64,000 nt of DNA from Meloidogyne chitwoodi (GCA_015183035.1 JACZZP010000013.1:2264512-2328511), one strand, 5' to 3'; counted from the stretch's first letter, positions 39,176 to 55,325 are shown. Program-made: numbers and translations. The notes: generated by a model not told the origin, from the sequence alone.

Positions 39176-42100
39176 ATGAATAATACTGAAGAAAAGACTT
39201 TGAGTGACTTAAAAGTTGATGAGCTAAAAATTGAACTTGATAAAATAGGGCTTAACAGTTCTGGCGTAAAGTCAGTTTTAGTCGAGCGGTTGGAGCAGGT
39301 TTGAACATTTCTTTTTATTGATTTATTCTTATTGACAGTGGGATTGTTTTTGTGAAGTTTAGCTGTTTTTTATCACTAACTAATTCAGTATTTTTATTAA
39401 TGATCTCGTTTTAATGCTAGGCACTGAAAGCTGAAGGTCGCGATTTAAATACATTCCGATTTACTGTTAAAGAAAGTTCTGAAGAAAGAATGACAGGTTT
39501 TAAATTATTCATTAAGTTGTATTATATTGTTTTTGTAGTGAGCGAATCCGATGAAGGTGTTTTACATCACTGCTTCAAAGAAGCAAATGGTATTTTTATT
39601 TTTTCTATAACTACAGCGTTTTAATCTGTAGATGTATACAATGAAAGCTGTGGTTCTGGTCCCGCTCTAACGATTGTGTCCTCTGAATCAATTGGGGAAT
39701 CTGCAGACTCAGGAATCGTTCAGGTAAACATTTGTTATTCTAAAGACCATATTTTATTCTTGATTTCATTTGTAATGCTCTATCTTTTTCCTATGCTGTT
39801 ATTTCCTATTTTTATAATCTATAATATTATCGTGTACCAATTTTGGGTGCATATTGTATTTATTTCCTACCAACGGCATTCTAGGTTGATGATTTAACAA
39901 ATAAAGAAGTTTGTTCTAAATTAAATATCGACGAAGTTTGTCCAGACAAATTAAATTCTGCAAAAGTCATTGATTTTTCACATGAGAATGTTTTAAATAT
40001 TGCTGAAGATTTTTCACAAGAAGAGAAAGATAAGGCTAATGAAAAAATTGACAATAAATCTGTAGAATCCTCATCGGAAATGAGTGAAAAACGAAATGAA
40101 GTTCAAGCAACAATTACTACTGAAATTTTTCGTGATAATATAATTGAACAAGGAGATGTTATGTTAGTAGAAAAGCACGAACAAAAAATCATGACAACAA
40201 CACAGGTTGTTAATCTGCCATCTGCAGATACACAACATTCAACATCAACAAAATCATCTATTCAACAAAATTCGCAATCCAACAACTTAGTAGCAACACT
40301 ACAAACTACTACAGCAGAAGCGACGGCCTCTCGAGATCTTGATGCAAGCTTATGGATCAGAAATGTATCATTTACCTATAATTTTACATTATTATTGTGA
40401 TTCATGTGTCAAATTGACAATGAAAATATTTGAAAATATATTGTTTAAATTACAAAAATGTCAAATTTGCAGATCACTAACACAACGAAAGCAGTTGAAC
40501 TTAAAGTATGCTTTAATTCGATCTTTTTTTAATAGTGTGTATGTGTTTAGAGTTAAATCTATTTTTTGTTAAGGCGCTTTTTTCAAAACATTCTAAGGTG
40601 GTAACAGCGAAGATTTTTACCACCAAAAATAAACTAAGCCCAACGTGCTTTGGTTTTGTTGTGCTCTCAGATGCCTCTGCTGCTGATTTGTGTGTTCAAA
40701 AGCTCAATAGAATGAATTTCAAAGGGCGTATAATAAATGTTGAAAAGGTTAATAAACATAAATCAATGATGATTGTTTTGCACGTTTTGTTGATTTCAAA
40801 TTGAACATTCAACAGATTAGATTCACAGAATTTTCTTTAATTTATTGCATTTTAATTTACAAAAAATTCAAGGCTGATCGCTCAAATCTCTCTCAAATTA
40901 ACAAAAGTGCAAATGGAGGAGCTACAAATTTCGACAATTCTATTCCTCTCAACCAAAATAATCCTGAGAATTATGCATCTAAAGACACTGTTGATTCTAC
41001 TTCTGGAGATGCCAAAATAATCAACACTTTACAAACTAAAACCGATAATGGGGATATAAAACGATCACCACGACCAAGAGTTATCTCTACCTCTAACGTA
41101 TCGTCAAAGGAGGCACGCAATTCCACGTCAAATTGGAGATCATCCGGCTGTAAATTATTTTTGGTTTAATAGAATAGTAAAGGTTGAAAAATTGGCCATA
41201 TTCGAACCCAATTTCATTTTTATTTTGCAAAGTGTTTAATTTTTAGTTTCAGACGAGAAAAGAAACTTTGTTGGCTCACGATCTTTCAATACAAGATCTT
41301 CTCGCATCAATGTACCTTCTTATGGAAGCAACCGGGTTATGGAAATTAGACATGGACGAGCAGGGCGGCGTGTATCCAGTAGAGGACGAAATTTGAGAAA
41401 CTCTTCTGACACTTTTTCTAACAGAGCTCACTTTGGAAGTAATGTTAGACGTTCTACTGGGCGTTCTACAAGTCATCGTCATAAAGTTAATGATGATCAC
41501 AACAAATTTCGGAGAAGCCCAGCAGGTGGTAAAAGTAACGAGGCTGTAGCTTCTGACAAGGAAGAGCTTTTACGTTTTATGCGTCGCAAAGAAGAAGAAC
41601 ATCGAAAGAAAGAAGATGAGTTGCGTTTGGAGCGTGAGCGAGAAAAAATACGTTATGAACGTGAAAAGTTGGAGCGTGAAAAGTTGGAGCTCGAAACATA
41701 CAAGCTTCAGGCCCAGTTAGCACAAGCAACACAGCTACAATTTGCTGCAGTGGCGAGTATGCCAACTGGTGCTGCTCCAGCGCTCATCAGTAGTTCAGGT
41801 GATTCTTCCGCGTCTGCTCTCCATAGTCAACAATTCGGAGACAGTGGATTTAATCATCGCCGTGAGAGAGCTGATATACATAAACCATTTTTTTCATCTG
41901 AACGTCGTGGGGCTGAATTACCATCCAAAAATGAAGCTAAAAGAAGCCGACGTAGCAAGTCACGCTCTTCTAAACGCAATGATAGGGATGATAGATCCAA
42001 CAGGTATTGATTATTGTGTACAGCACTTTTTATTAGATAAATCATAATTTAGCATTCAAGTAAGATGGTGCCATTAATAGCAATAAAATTATAAAATTCA

Positions 42101-43330
42101 ATTTAATTCTTTTCATAACTTTAAAATTCAGGAGTCGTCATTCATCACGTAATAAGCGTAGCCATGAAACCTCTCGTTCATTGCGCTATCGCAACAAGAG
42201 TAGAAGTCGCTCGCCTTTGCGACGTTTAGAACCATCTCGCCGCAATAGTTTAACCAAGGATCATCAGACGAACACACGTTATCAGAATGAAAACAACAAC
42301 GAACGTGAATCCCAGTCAATTTATTCAAATAACAGAAATGTTCCCATAAATTTGGACGCAAATAATTCTTCGCTATCGAAACGTGGTGGTGAAGGACGTT
42401 CTTTTGAATTTGGTGAGATTCATCTAACTTTTCAAATCATTTTCGATTCTGTAGATAATTATGATAATAAACGGTACTTCTACAATACCGACAACAAACG
42501 TAGCTTTGATTCTGATAGAGCTCGTCAAATTTTCCCAATTGGTAATAAACAGATACAGACGCCACAAAGTAATTTGATTAATCCAAAATTTGAAATATTT
42601 TACTAAAATAAATTAAGCACATGAACTAAACATGCGCAGAGATTACTACACAGGAACCAATCAGTATAACACAAGTGGTGCTTATTCAGGCGATGGAACG
42701 TTACGATCTAATCCTATGTATGCTTCGCGCGTTCAACAACGATCACAGGTTTGATTTTTTCCGACTAAAAATTTTGGCGAACAAATGGTATGATTTTTTT
42801 TTGCTGTATTAAAACATATCAGAACACTGGACATCCTCAATCATTCTCAACATCACGTTCGGCTGATGAGATGTTTGGAAACAGTGTCTTCGCACCATCC
42901 TCGTTAAGTGGTGGAGACAATTCAATTCTTACTAGTGGTATTTATTTTTCTATCATATTAATATTTTAAATGAGCTAACAGGATATGACAACTCTCAGCA
43001 CCAGCCTCAACAGTATAGTAGTGGAGTCGGTACGTATCAGCAGGGATCTGTTGCGGGTTGGGGTGGACAGTTGAATGCTGGTGGAAACAGTACTGGGCGT
43101 GCTGCACAACGTTTTGGTGTTAATGACAGTGGTGGTAGTGGTGGAAGTTCGACAGCATGGAATTCTGGAGGAGGTATAATTACTAATGTTAAGTGTTAAG
43201 GATGTTTATGTGTTTAAATTTAGACTGGAGCGGAATAATTGGTACTAGCGCTCGAGGTGGAACATCTTCCAGATACAATTCGTCTTACAACAAGGCGACT
43301 ATTGGTTATTCAGCTGGAAGACGCTATTAA
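39176..43330 (+). CDS. SAFB/SLTM-like SAP and RRM protein
   Basis: Scaffold-attachment-factor-B type nuclear protein that binds DNA through SAP and RNA through RRM. ATG at 39176; residues about 9-45 form the SAP domain (LSDLKVDELKIELDKIGLNS, followed by VKSVLVERLEQALKAEGRDL). An acidic middle follows. The RRM (about 40.35-40.75 kb) runs LWIRNITNTTKAVELKALFS, KVVTAKIFTTKN, CFGFVVLSDASAAD and GRIINVEK. Next come an RE/RK-rich helix (EELLRFMRRKEEEHRKKEDE), RS-like basic segments and a Gly/Ser/Gln-rich C terminus ending TIGYSAGRRY-stop at 43330. The domain order SAP-RRM-charged helix-RGG/Gly tail is that of SAFB1/2/SLTM. Likely roles are chromatin-associated transcription and splicing control. 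Confidence 0.88.
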
Positions 43331-43846
43331 ATAAATTGATTAAAACGAATTAACGGAGCTGGTTTATAAAGAATTCATTTTAGATTTTACTATCCGATTT
43401 TCTTATACTAGAAGTAAAATTCTGTATTTTACCTAAAAGTTAAGTAATTACAATACTGCTTTAGTTTGATAAAATACAATGCTTAAAATTCAGTAGAATT
43501 AAAAAATCAAAAAATATAGCGTTCGAATAAGTGTAAAAGTTATAAAGACACATAAGCTTTTGTGATATACATATTTTTTGTTTTTTACGAAAAATTACAA
43601 GGTATTTAGTACATTTTGTTATTTTTAATTTGATGAAATGGTCTATGGCTGATTAGTACTTCGGTATTTGACTCTCAATCAAAACACCAAAACGACGACT
43701 TATAATTGGCGAAATTTAACGTCCTTCGTTTTTTATTTATCAAAAATTTTTGTTTTTTTAATAAATCAAATTCATTAATCGGTTTTTAGAAAAATATTTT
43801 TTACATTCTTGTATTTAAGCATCAAGTCTTTTGTCCTGTATTAATT
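43331..43846. other. Intergenic spacer
   Basis: AT-rich DNA between the SAFB-like gene and CK2 alpha. No open frame or repeat of note. It may contain the CK2 promoter. Confidence 0.5.
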
Positions 43847-45486
43847 ATGCCAGTTCCTAGCCGCTCTCGAGTTTATGCTGACATAAATATTAATAAACCA
43901 CGTGAATACTGGGATTACGAATGCCATCAAATTGGTTAGTTTATTTTTATGCATAAATGTTTCATAACTTTTTAAACTTTTCAATATAAAGAATGGGGTA
44001 ACATTGATGATTACCAATTGGTCCGCAAACTTGGGCGTGGTAAGTACTCTGAAGTCTTTGAAGGAATCAAGGTGCCGACCGATGAGAAAGTTGTCATCAA
44101 GATCCTTAAGGTTTATTCCATTTTATCTATTTATATTGTTTAAATTATTGCAGCCAGTTAAAAAGAAGAAGATCAAGCGAGAAATTAAAATTCTTGAGAA
44201 CCTTAGGGGTGGTATCAATGTTATTTCACTTTTCGACGTCGTCAAAGACCCCGTTTCAAGGACCCCGTCGCTTGTTTTTGAATACATCAATAACACTGAT
44301 TTTAAGGTCTTTTTTGAATTTAGTAAAATAGTGTTAATCTCGTTTGGATTAAGTTTTGTTCTTAAAATTTTTCATTATTCTATTTAGGCTTGGAGTTTTT
44401 CTTTACATATTTTTTATTCTAGCAATTGTATCAAACGCTTTCCGACTACGAGATCAGATATTATCTTTATGAATTATTGAAAGCTTTGGATTATTGTCAT
44501 TCTATGGGCATAATGCACAGAGATGTTAAGCCACATAATGTTATGATTGACCACGAAAAACGGCAGCTTTCACTCATAGACTGGGGTCTTGCTGAGTTTT
44601 ATCATCCTCGACAGGAATATAATGTTCGTGTTGCATCCAGGTACTTCAAAGGACCAGAGCTTCTAGTCGATTATCAGGTTTTTTTGAGGTCATTAAGTAT
44701 ATATAAACATTATAGTGTTATGATTATTCTTTGGACCTGTGGTCATTAGGATGTATGGTTGCATCTATGATATTTAGGAAGGAACCATTTTTTCACGGAC
44801 ATGACAACTATGATCAGGTTTTAAGTTTTAACTTTTCATCTAATAATATTTTGTAGTTGGTGCGAATTGCAAAAGTTCTGGGTACTGACGAGCTGTTTGA
44901 ATACATAGACAAGTACCAGATTGAGCTTGATCCACGCTTTAATGATTTATTGGGAAGGTTGTTATATGGGCGCTTAATAATGGGGATAGGAATTTTCATC
45001 TGAGTCTGTATTTAGTTTTTAAACTATTGTACTTTTCATTTTCACTAAATTATTAATTATTTAAATTTTTGTAAAATAAATCGTACAGGCATTCTCGCAA
45101 GCGGTGGGAGCGATTTGTGCATTCTGAAAATCAACACTTGGTTACACCAGAAGCAATTGACTTCCTTGACAAACTTTTACGTTATGATCATCAGGATCGT
45201 CTGACAGCTCGTGAGGCAATGGAGCATCCCTTTTTCTATCCAGTTGTAGAGGAACATCGGAAAAAGATTGTGAGTACTGCGATGTCAACTAATAACATTG
45301 AAAGTGGGTAATATTATACTAATAATTTATTATTGTTGATTTAAACATGTTTTTTTAAATTATTTTTTTGCAGGTTCGTGCCTTGTTGCGACGGATTCTC
45401 CGTCAACTAATGATCTTGGCATCAGTGGCAGTTCAATAGTTAATGCAGTAAATAGTGCTGCACAGATAGTGCTCAATGAACATTAG
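43847..45486 (+). CDS. kin-3: Casein kinase 2, catalytic alpha subunit
   Basis: Constitutively active acidophilic Ser/Thr kinase. Starts [20 protein letters not shown] at 43847, stop at 45486, roughly 355 residues. Kinase landmarks: glycine loop [12 protein letters not shown], the lysine in [20 protein letters not shown] (the basic patch typical of CK2), catalytic loop [13 protein letters not shown] in place of DFG in [12 protein letters not shown], and [33 protein letters not shown] follows after an intron whose acceptor is at about 44733. The C-terminal tail ([16 protein letters not shown]) is short and lacks the mammalian phosphorylation sites. NFS1 starts 329 bp downstream. Confidence 0.95.
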
Positions 45487-45786
45487 CGATGGAGATGGTT
45501 TAAATTCTCACATACGCTTCATCATCATTTTTTCATTTCTATGACTTTTGTGTTATTCCCAAGGTCCTTTTCCCGTCTCATTATTTACTATCAATTTCAG
45601 TTGATGGTTATAAAATTTGTTTTTTGGCTTTGCGATGATATAACCTGTATTTTAAGCTCGAATGTGTATTTTTCTATGCAAAGTTATAAAATTCTATTAA
45701 AATGTCTCTAGTTTTAAGCATTTTTAAATTGTTTCTAATATTTAAATGATACATTATTTTAATTCCATGAAAGCATTTCTGTATAC

Positions 45787-45815
45787 TAATTTAAATTTTC
45801 AGTTATTCAAGTAAA
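45787..45815 (+). promoter_or_regulatory. Probable trans-splice acceptor of nfs1
   Basis: TTTAAATTTTCAG ends at 45802, 13 bp before the NFS1 ATG and with no exon upstream in the CK2-NFS1 gap. It matches the nematode acceptor consensus TTTTCAG. Confidence 0.5.
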
Positions 45816-48102
45816 ATGTTCAAAAAAAATTTATGCGATGTTGTCTCCCAACTTGGAAAGTTTTCGTTAGCTAAAGCTTCAACAACTGAATCTTCTGTCT
45901 CTCATTCTGAAAGCATAGAAATGGTGCGAAAAGGAATTATACGCAATCTTGCTAATTCAGATATTAATGTGAGGCCAATTTATTTGGATGTGCAGGCTAC
46001 TACTCCAATGGTTTACTTTATTTTATTTACATAACATTTTCTATTTATTGATCCGGTGAAATATGGACGAGGATACTAAAAATTTCACAACTTTGCAGGA
46101 TCCTCGTGTTGTTGATGCAATGATTCCATACCAGCTCAACGATTTTGGGAATCCACATAGTCGGACACATTCCTATGGTTGGGAAACGGAAAAAGCTGTT
46201 GATATTGCACGTAAACAAGTTGCCGATTTGATTGGTGCTGATACGCGCGAAATTATTTTCACCTCGGTATTTTTAACGCGTATGTTTCTTTTAATCAATA
46301 TTCTACCTCAGGGTGCAACAGAATCAAATAATATTGCGATCAAAGGTGTTGCAAATTTTTATAGAGTGACTGGCAAACATCATGTGATTACAGCTCAAAC
46401 AGTGAGATTTTGGTTAAAATCATCACAATTATAAATAATTTATAATTTTTTAGGAACATAAATGCGTTTTAGATTCGTGTCGATTTCTTGAAAGTGTTGG
46501 ACATGAAGTGGTATTTTATCATTTTTTAACTTTTTAAATAGTATATTAAAGACATATATCCCAGTCAAAAACAATGGTGTGATTGATCTTGAAGTCCTTG
46601 AAGAAGCAATTCGTCCTCAAACTTCATTGGTCTCGATTATGGCGGTAAATAATGAGATTGGCGTGCGTCAGCCACTAAAAGAAATAGGTTATTTGTTTTC
46701 TAAATAATTTGCATATTTATTTCTAAGGAACCCTTTGTCGCAAAAAAGGCGTTTTCTTCCATACTGACGCTGCTCAGGCTGCCGGAAAGATTCCTTTGAA
46801 TGTAGATGATTTAAATGTGGATTTGATGTCGATAAGTGGGCATAAAATATATGGACCTAAAGGTTTATTTTTCTTTCAAACTTTAAACAATTATGATTGC
46901 ATGCATAATTATTGGTACTTTTATGTAGTGAAGGAAAAGGTTATTTACTAAATATATAGAACTTGTTCAACTTTTTGGACTTTTACCCTTAACATAAAGT
47001 ACCATATTTTGAAGATGTTCAATCCTTAAATTTAATATTAATTATAAATTTAGGAGTTGGTGCTCTTTATGTTCGCAGGCGCCCACGAGTGAGGCTTGAA
47101 GTTATTTTTATATTAGTTTATGAAAATTTATGTATTTTTTTCAGGCTCAGATGTCTGGTGGAGGTCAAGAGGTTTGTACACTTTAATACGATCCATTTAG
47201 AGTTTTTATCTGATTATATTTATAATTTAATGTTATTAAATTTATATAAAAACGATATTCCTTTATTCTAAGCGTGGTCTTCGTTCTGGTACTCTCCCTG
47301 CTCCTCTAATAATTGGTTTTGGAGTGGCTTGTGATATTGCCAGGCTCGAACGTGAATTCGATTATGCACATGTATCGACATTGGCGAAGCGGTTAATTGA
47401 TGGAGTTAACGCTGGTATCCAGCAAGTTATTAGAAATGGCGATCCTACTATGTGGTATCCAGGTTTATCATGATTTAGTTTTTAGTTAATGATAATGATT
47501 TAAAATAGACCTATGACTTTGAAAATTTTCTTATGCAATTAAAAATTATACATTTTATTTGTTTTCACTGCTAAAATTTCTAGTAAAAGTTGATTTAATA
47601 TTTTAGGGTGCGTCAATCTCTCGTTTGCATACATCGAGGGAGAGAGTTTGCTCATGGCACTCAAAGAGGTTGATTAAAGTAAATTATTTAATTTATTTGT
47701 TAAAAAAGGTGGCTCTATCATCTGGAAGTGCATGCACATCAGCTAGTTTGGAACCGTGAGATAAATTTTTTTTTAATTTAAGTTAGTTTCTAGCTCGTAT
47801 GTACTGCGTGCTATTGGTGCTGATGAAGACTTGGGTAATAAAAATTTTTATTTTCATAAAATTTTACTGTTTTGATTATTATATTTTAAGCACATTCGTC
47901 CATTCGTTTTGGTATTGGAAGATTCACAACCGAAGAAGAAGTAGATTTTACTGTGGAAAAGTGTGTCAAAGAAGCACATCGGCTTAGAGAGGTTTAATTC
48001 AACTTTTATTAGCGTGAAATTGAATAAATTAAGATGTCACCACTTTGGGAAATGGTACAAGAAGGAATTGATTTGAAGACGATCAAATGGAGTCAACATT
48101 AA
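45816..48102 (+). CDS. nfs1: Mitochondrial cysteine desulfurase NFS1
   Basis: PLP enzyme that takes sulfur from cysteine for iron-sulfur cluster assembly with ISCU, frataxin and ISD11. ATG at 45816 opens a basic/hydroxylated presequence ([20 protein letters not shown]). Class-V aminotransferase blocks: [71 protein letters not shown], the PLP lysine in [14 protein letters not shown], and the mobile catalytic cysteine in [20 protein letters not shown]. Stop follows [16 protein letters not shown] at 48102. All functional residues are present. A larger-than-usual intron spans about 46,862-47,052. Lies in a co-oriented cluster with a complex I subunit whose holo-complex needs Fe-S clusters. Confidence 0.95.
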
Positions 48103-48396
48103 ATTGTCATAATTTTATTTGTTTTATATTAAGACTAATGGCCATAAAAGTTCAAACTAATAATAAGACATTCGGAAACATAAAGGTATCATTACATTAT
48201 AGGGCACAAATAATTCATTTATGGCTTTGGGTTTACAATTAGTTTGTTTATTTCTCATTGCATTATTATTTTTAACGTAACAAAATCGATAATATTTATC
48301 GAAATTCTTTATTTGTTATATTGTTCTTTTGTACATTTTCCTGTTCTTGTTAATACATTGTTTCATTTAAAATAAATCTTTTATTATATAGTAAGA

Positions 48397-48937
48397 ATGC
48401 CAAGTCCGATTGGATGGATGCGACAAGTCTTTGCTTCATTCAAAGAGCTACGCATAAAGAAACCGTCTACACAACAATTGGTTGGCGTCATAAGAAAGCC
48501 GTCGCCTAGTGAAATTGTTGCTAATAAAGACTCATCAACTACACGTTTTGATCAGATAACACATACTGGTCAGGTATGTATTTGGAACGTAATAATCTTA
48601 AGTGCTTTTATCACATTTAAGGCATGGGACGAGGCGGACTATCGTCTTGCGCGCTTTGAATACTCTCTTAAACAAGTAAATCCGAATATTGCCGCTCATC
48701 TTGTTGCGGAGCAATTGCCTGTACCAAGTGAACAAAGTGTCGTCTTTTGTGATGGTGGTCATAGTCATGGTGGACATCCAAAGGTAAAATAATAAGTCTT
48801 TTAACCCAATTCTACGCTAGGTTTTCATCAACTTGGATAAACCTGGAACACATGCTTGTGGTTATTGTGGACAGAGGTTTTATAATGTTCACAGTACTGG
48901 GCCTGAAAATATGGAAAGAGCTCATATTCAAGTATAA
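48397..48937 (+). CDS. nduf-6: NADH dehydrogenase Fe-S protein 6 (NDUFS6)
   Basis: Accessory subunit of mitochondrial complex I that carries a zinc site and is needed for late assembly. Starts MPSPIGWMRQVFASFKELRI at 48397 with a mitochondrial-type N terminus, stop at 48937; about 150 residues in three exons. The zf-CHCC motif is visible as VVFCDGGHSHGGHPKVFINL with ligands Cys and His, then GTHACGYCGQRF with CxxC. HTGQAWDEADYRLARFE is the conserved approach to the zinc domain. The C terminus extends about 18 residues past the CGYCGQRF end seen in mammals. The gene symbol is by analogy with C. elegans nduf-6. Confidence 0.92.
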
Positions 48938-49745
48938 TCTTCAATAGGTACGATATAAGAAATTTTAGTGCACAAAATTTGTAAAATTTTTTTCACAAGT
49001 AATAGTTTTAGTTGTGAAGATTACAAAGAAATATTTTTTCTACGAGGTAATAAGAAGGACATGGGGTTTCTTGAGGTGTTTATGAAACTGATTAAATTTT
49101 AAATGATTGTAGCATAGATTTTTCCCGATTCACATAATTCTAGTGTGATAGGTTATTACTAGAAATAAGAACATAAATTTTGAAAATAGATTATTAGTAT
49201 TATTCAATTAAGAAAAAGGGATCATTTATTTTTCAATTTTTTACGCTAATTTTTAATCAGCGCTATTCCTTTTTAGATGACTCATGTGCGAATGTTGATA
49301 AACAAAAATTTTAAGAATTTAAAAAAAATTAACGCTTATCAAATTTGCTAGTTAAGCATTATAAAAAAATTTCATTCCTTAAATCATATTATAATAAAGA
49401 GTAATTAACTAAGGTAATAAAAAAGACAGGGAATGTCTCTTACGAGTATATGTGCATAAAACTGATTTCTCAATTTTTTATTTTATTCTAAAAATTACTT
49501 TAATTTTAATTCAAAGCGCTCTTTCTAGTGATAGGTATAGAAAATTGGTTTTGCTCTTTACTATATTTAATTGTCGTATATTGAATGTAGAGGCCAATTG
49601 TAATTGGTCGCCATTTATCCTTCAAATTAAGGTTTAATGTTTCTCATCTGCGTCCACCATTTTTAATTTTCTTCCTCAATCTTCCAGTTAATACACACTT
49701 CCCTTTTTTGCTAATTAAAAGGTTCAATCAAACAATAAAGCAAAA
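48938..49745. other. Intergenic, AT-rich
   Basis: No convincing gene; an open frame at 49452-49637 is low-complexity. A CTTCCAG acceptor ends at 49687, 58 bp before the next ATG. Confidence 0.5.
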
Positions 49746-50665
49746 ATGCCAGAAATATTGAATATACCCGTGTTGGAGTCACCGAACGCACGATACAAAC
49801 CAACTAAAATTGCACGAGTTGCATCAATTGTTGTTTGTCTACTACTTGCTGCGTTGCTTAGCGTTTTTACTGGTATGCTTATAAAATAAAGAAAACTTTA
49901 GAATAAAATAAAAAATTTATGTATGTAAATTGTTAGATTGACATAATTTTTCAGTCAGGTATTTTTTTGCCGTTACAAACGTGCCTCTCTCGACACAATT
50001 ACAACAAGGAGCGGAACGGCGAGTCTCACGAATTCCTTCAATTTCTGAACGTATGGATGCACTTCACTCAACAGTTGCACAACTCCAATCAAAAGTTACA
50101 GAACTTCAAGCAGTATAGCTACAAAACCATTTTAGACCCTAATTTGTGACCTTTAGAAAAACAGTAATAGTTTTCAAAATCATCAACCAGCAGATATCTT
50201 ACAACAGATGTGGCCAAACAAGCAGACACACTTAGCTCCGCGGGGACAGAAAGTGCGATCGTCATTTGCGCCGTTTACAAAAGCTGTACCACAACTAAAA
50301 TCATTTGAAAAAGAAAAGCGAATGGTGTCGTGGCAAGTTGGTTTTATTTATTAATAAATTTTTTTATTAAAAAAAAGCCAGTGAAAAGAGGGTCGCTTCT
50401 ATGGACTGCAGGTGAAATGAACGACGAGAGAATCGTAGCAGCTTTTTACGACTTGATAGCCAGGGAGAGGGGCAAGTTCCAAATTTTTTAATTTATGAAA
50501 AAATTTGCATTACACTGAAAAGAAATTACTTTATTTATTATAGCGATGTCCACTATTGAACAACAACTTGCCGTTGTACTTCATGCTGGTGAACGTCTTG
50601 GTATTTCAGCAGAGTCAATTCTTGAAAATTTAAGGACCCAAAACAGTGAGTTTAAATTTGGCTGA
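49746..50665 (+). CDS. Unrecognised single-pass (type II) membrane protein
   Basis: About 200 residues in five exons. The N-terminal cytoplasmic segment (MPEILNIPVLESPNARYKPT) precedes one hydrophobic helix (IARVASIVVCLLLAALLSVF), then FAVTNVPLSTQLQQGAERRV and a heptad-like stretch (ERMDALHSTVAQLQSKVTEL). A basic, probably disordered linker follows. The C terminus is a small helical domain (ERIVAAFYDLIARERAMSTI and IEQQLAVVLHAGERLGISAE) ending LRTQNSEFKFG-stop at 50665. I recognise no family. The intron after LIARER appears to use a GC donor (GG|GCAAGT). Possibly a nematode-specific protein with luminal or extracellular coiled coil. Confidence 0.65.
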
Positions 50666-51721
50666 TGCATGTATTTTTTATTGATTTACTATTTTTCATT
50701 CAATGATTTTAAGTTGAGAAAGATGAATATCTCAAAAAATAAGTAAATTGTCTAAAATAAATAATAGAATAAGCTAATCTAATATGGCCTAAGAAGAGGC
50801 TACATTTTTCTGATATTCCTAAATATTTGAAGAACTGAATAAGTGATCAAATACATAAGAGGGGTTAAACGATAATATCGACAATATAATAAATTTACTA
50901 ATTTTAAGCTTGTTTGCAATATTAAAAAATTTATGCAAAATAAAATATAACTGAATAATGCTGGGCGAGATAAGAGATTTTCTACCTTGGGTCCAAATAT
51001 TTAAAAATTTTCACATTTAGATCCAGGTCTAGCCTAAAGAATGATACTTTTAGTAAAAATATTTGTACCCAAACTACTAAATTCTTTGTACACTTGAGAT
51101 CATCAGATTCTCCATTTAATGGATTTATTTATGACAATTAATGAAAAATGGTATTAAAGATTTAAATAAGTACTAGTTTACTTTAGATTTATAAAATGTT
51201 TTATTTTAATCGTAGATTTTGATGAAGGTTAAATAGTAGATGAAGATTAAAGGGTACATAAAATGATTATTTGAAAGGTTGACTAAATTCAGGTTTAAGA
51301 ATGAAGTTGGCTTAGATTTATGTAATGGCGATCTGTAGTAGATGGAGATAATTCTCTGAAAAGAAAAGTGTTTAAAAACCTTAATTTCTTTATGAAATAG
51401 ACAGTTTTAGTGTTTAATCATTGTAAAATTTATAACATAACGTCCGAAACACAGTTTAAGTTACGGAAATGACTAGAGTAACAAAAGCTAAAAGTGAACT
51501 TATAGACAAACGAGTTTTCACGCAATGAAAATTATGAAAATACATAGTAATGGTACAAAACAATGAATTTTGAATTTGTTTGAAATAGATGTTGCCGAAG
51601 AATTGGGTTGTGTGACAATCATTTTCAAAATTAGTAAGGTTTATCCCTAGGTTTCTTCAGTTGCACCTAAATTGTAAACAGATTGGATTTTTTCAGGTAA
51701 AAATTTTCTATCTCCTAATTG
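50666..51721. other. Intergenic between convergent genes
   Basis: No gene seen. It separates the plus-strand membrane-protein gene from the 3' end of the minus-strand CELF gene. The canonical last exon of the CELF gene, if any, would be expected here but I could not find it. Confidence 0.45.
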
Positions 51722-54438
<2,717 letters not shown>

Positions 54439-55325
54439 TTTGAGCCACGGACAAACAATTTTAGGCGACCCTTTTCAAATCTACATTCTTAATGAAACCT
54501 AAAATATCTGAGATATACACAAGAATACTGATTATTTTTAAGAAATATATCGTCGCAATTTTGATAGTTAACCCTATAATCGAGTCAACTTTGGTAGATT
54601 ACATGTAACTCGACAATCTGAAACTGTTCTGATATTCATACACGATCTTACGAGAATTTGAATGAATTATAACGGTACATTCTTAAAAAGGATGGAAAAA
54701 GTGGAGAGAATAAATGCCAAATAGAGAAATAACCTAAAGAAGAACTTGCATTTTATTTCAATTTCTTGTTGTAGAGGCAGATGCTAATATAAGTATAGCA
54801 TTTATATCAAAGTGACAAATGGAGAAAAGCTGAATACAAGCAAGCGCTGGAAGGCACGAAAGGCGAGCATAAAGAAATGGCCCAATCCATGTGCCGGTCG
54901 ATGCATGTGCCTTCATGCATACATCTGCGGTTTAGGTCGATATGCGTTGTTATGTGACAACAGTGAAAACAGTAAAATAGTTGGAGTGTGGATTTTTAAT
55001 CTTACTTTTTGTTTTTAATAAATCTACATATGTATTTAGTCTAGTGGACGACTTTTAGAATCTTCTTTGGATTTTTCCTTTCAATACAAATTTTCATCCA
55101 ATTCTAGAATTGAAGCGGACAAAATCGCAAAAATTGAGGTTGTATACTTTTTAGAGTCATATTAGCTCCTTTGTTTACTAACGGACCGAGGTATATGGAA
55201 GCTAGACTCAAACATGAACCAATAGTTACGAGACTCAAAAGTGCGTGACCCAAGCGTTAGACTCAACTGACAAAAAGTCTATCTTCCTCATTATCTTTAA
55301 TTCTCTTTTTATTTATAATATTTAC
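54439..55325. other. Intergenic between divergent genes
   Basis: Shared upstream region of the minus-strand CELF gene and the plus-strand COX5B gene. An open frame at 54812-55018 has no family resemblance and no splice context. Ends at the 8-bp target duplication ATATTTAC of the MITE. Confidence 0.5.

Noticed and set aside
39900..40350. Separate gene in the acidic middle of the SAFB-like locus
   Set aside because: Frames connect the SAP exon to the RRM exons by splicing, and acidic linkers are normal in SAFB proteins.
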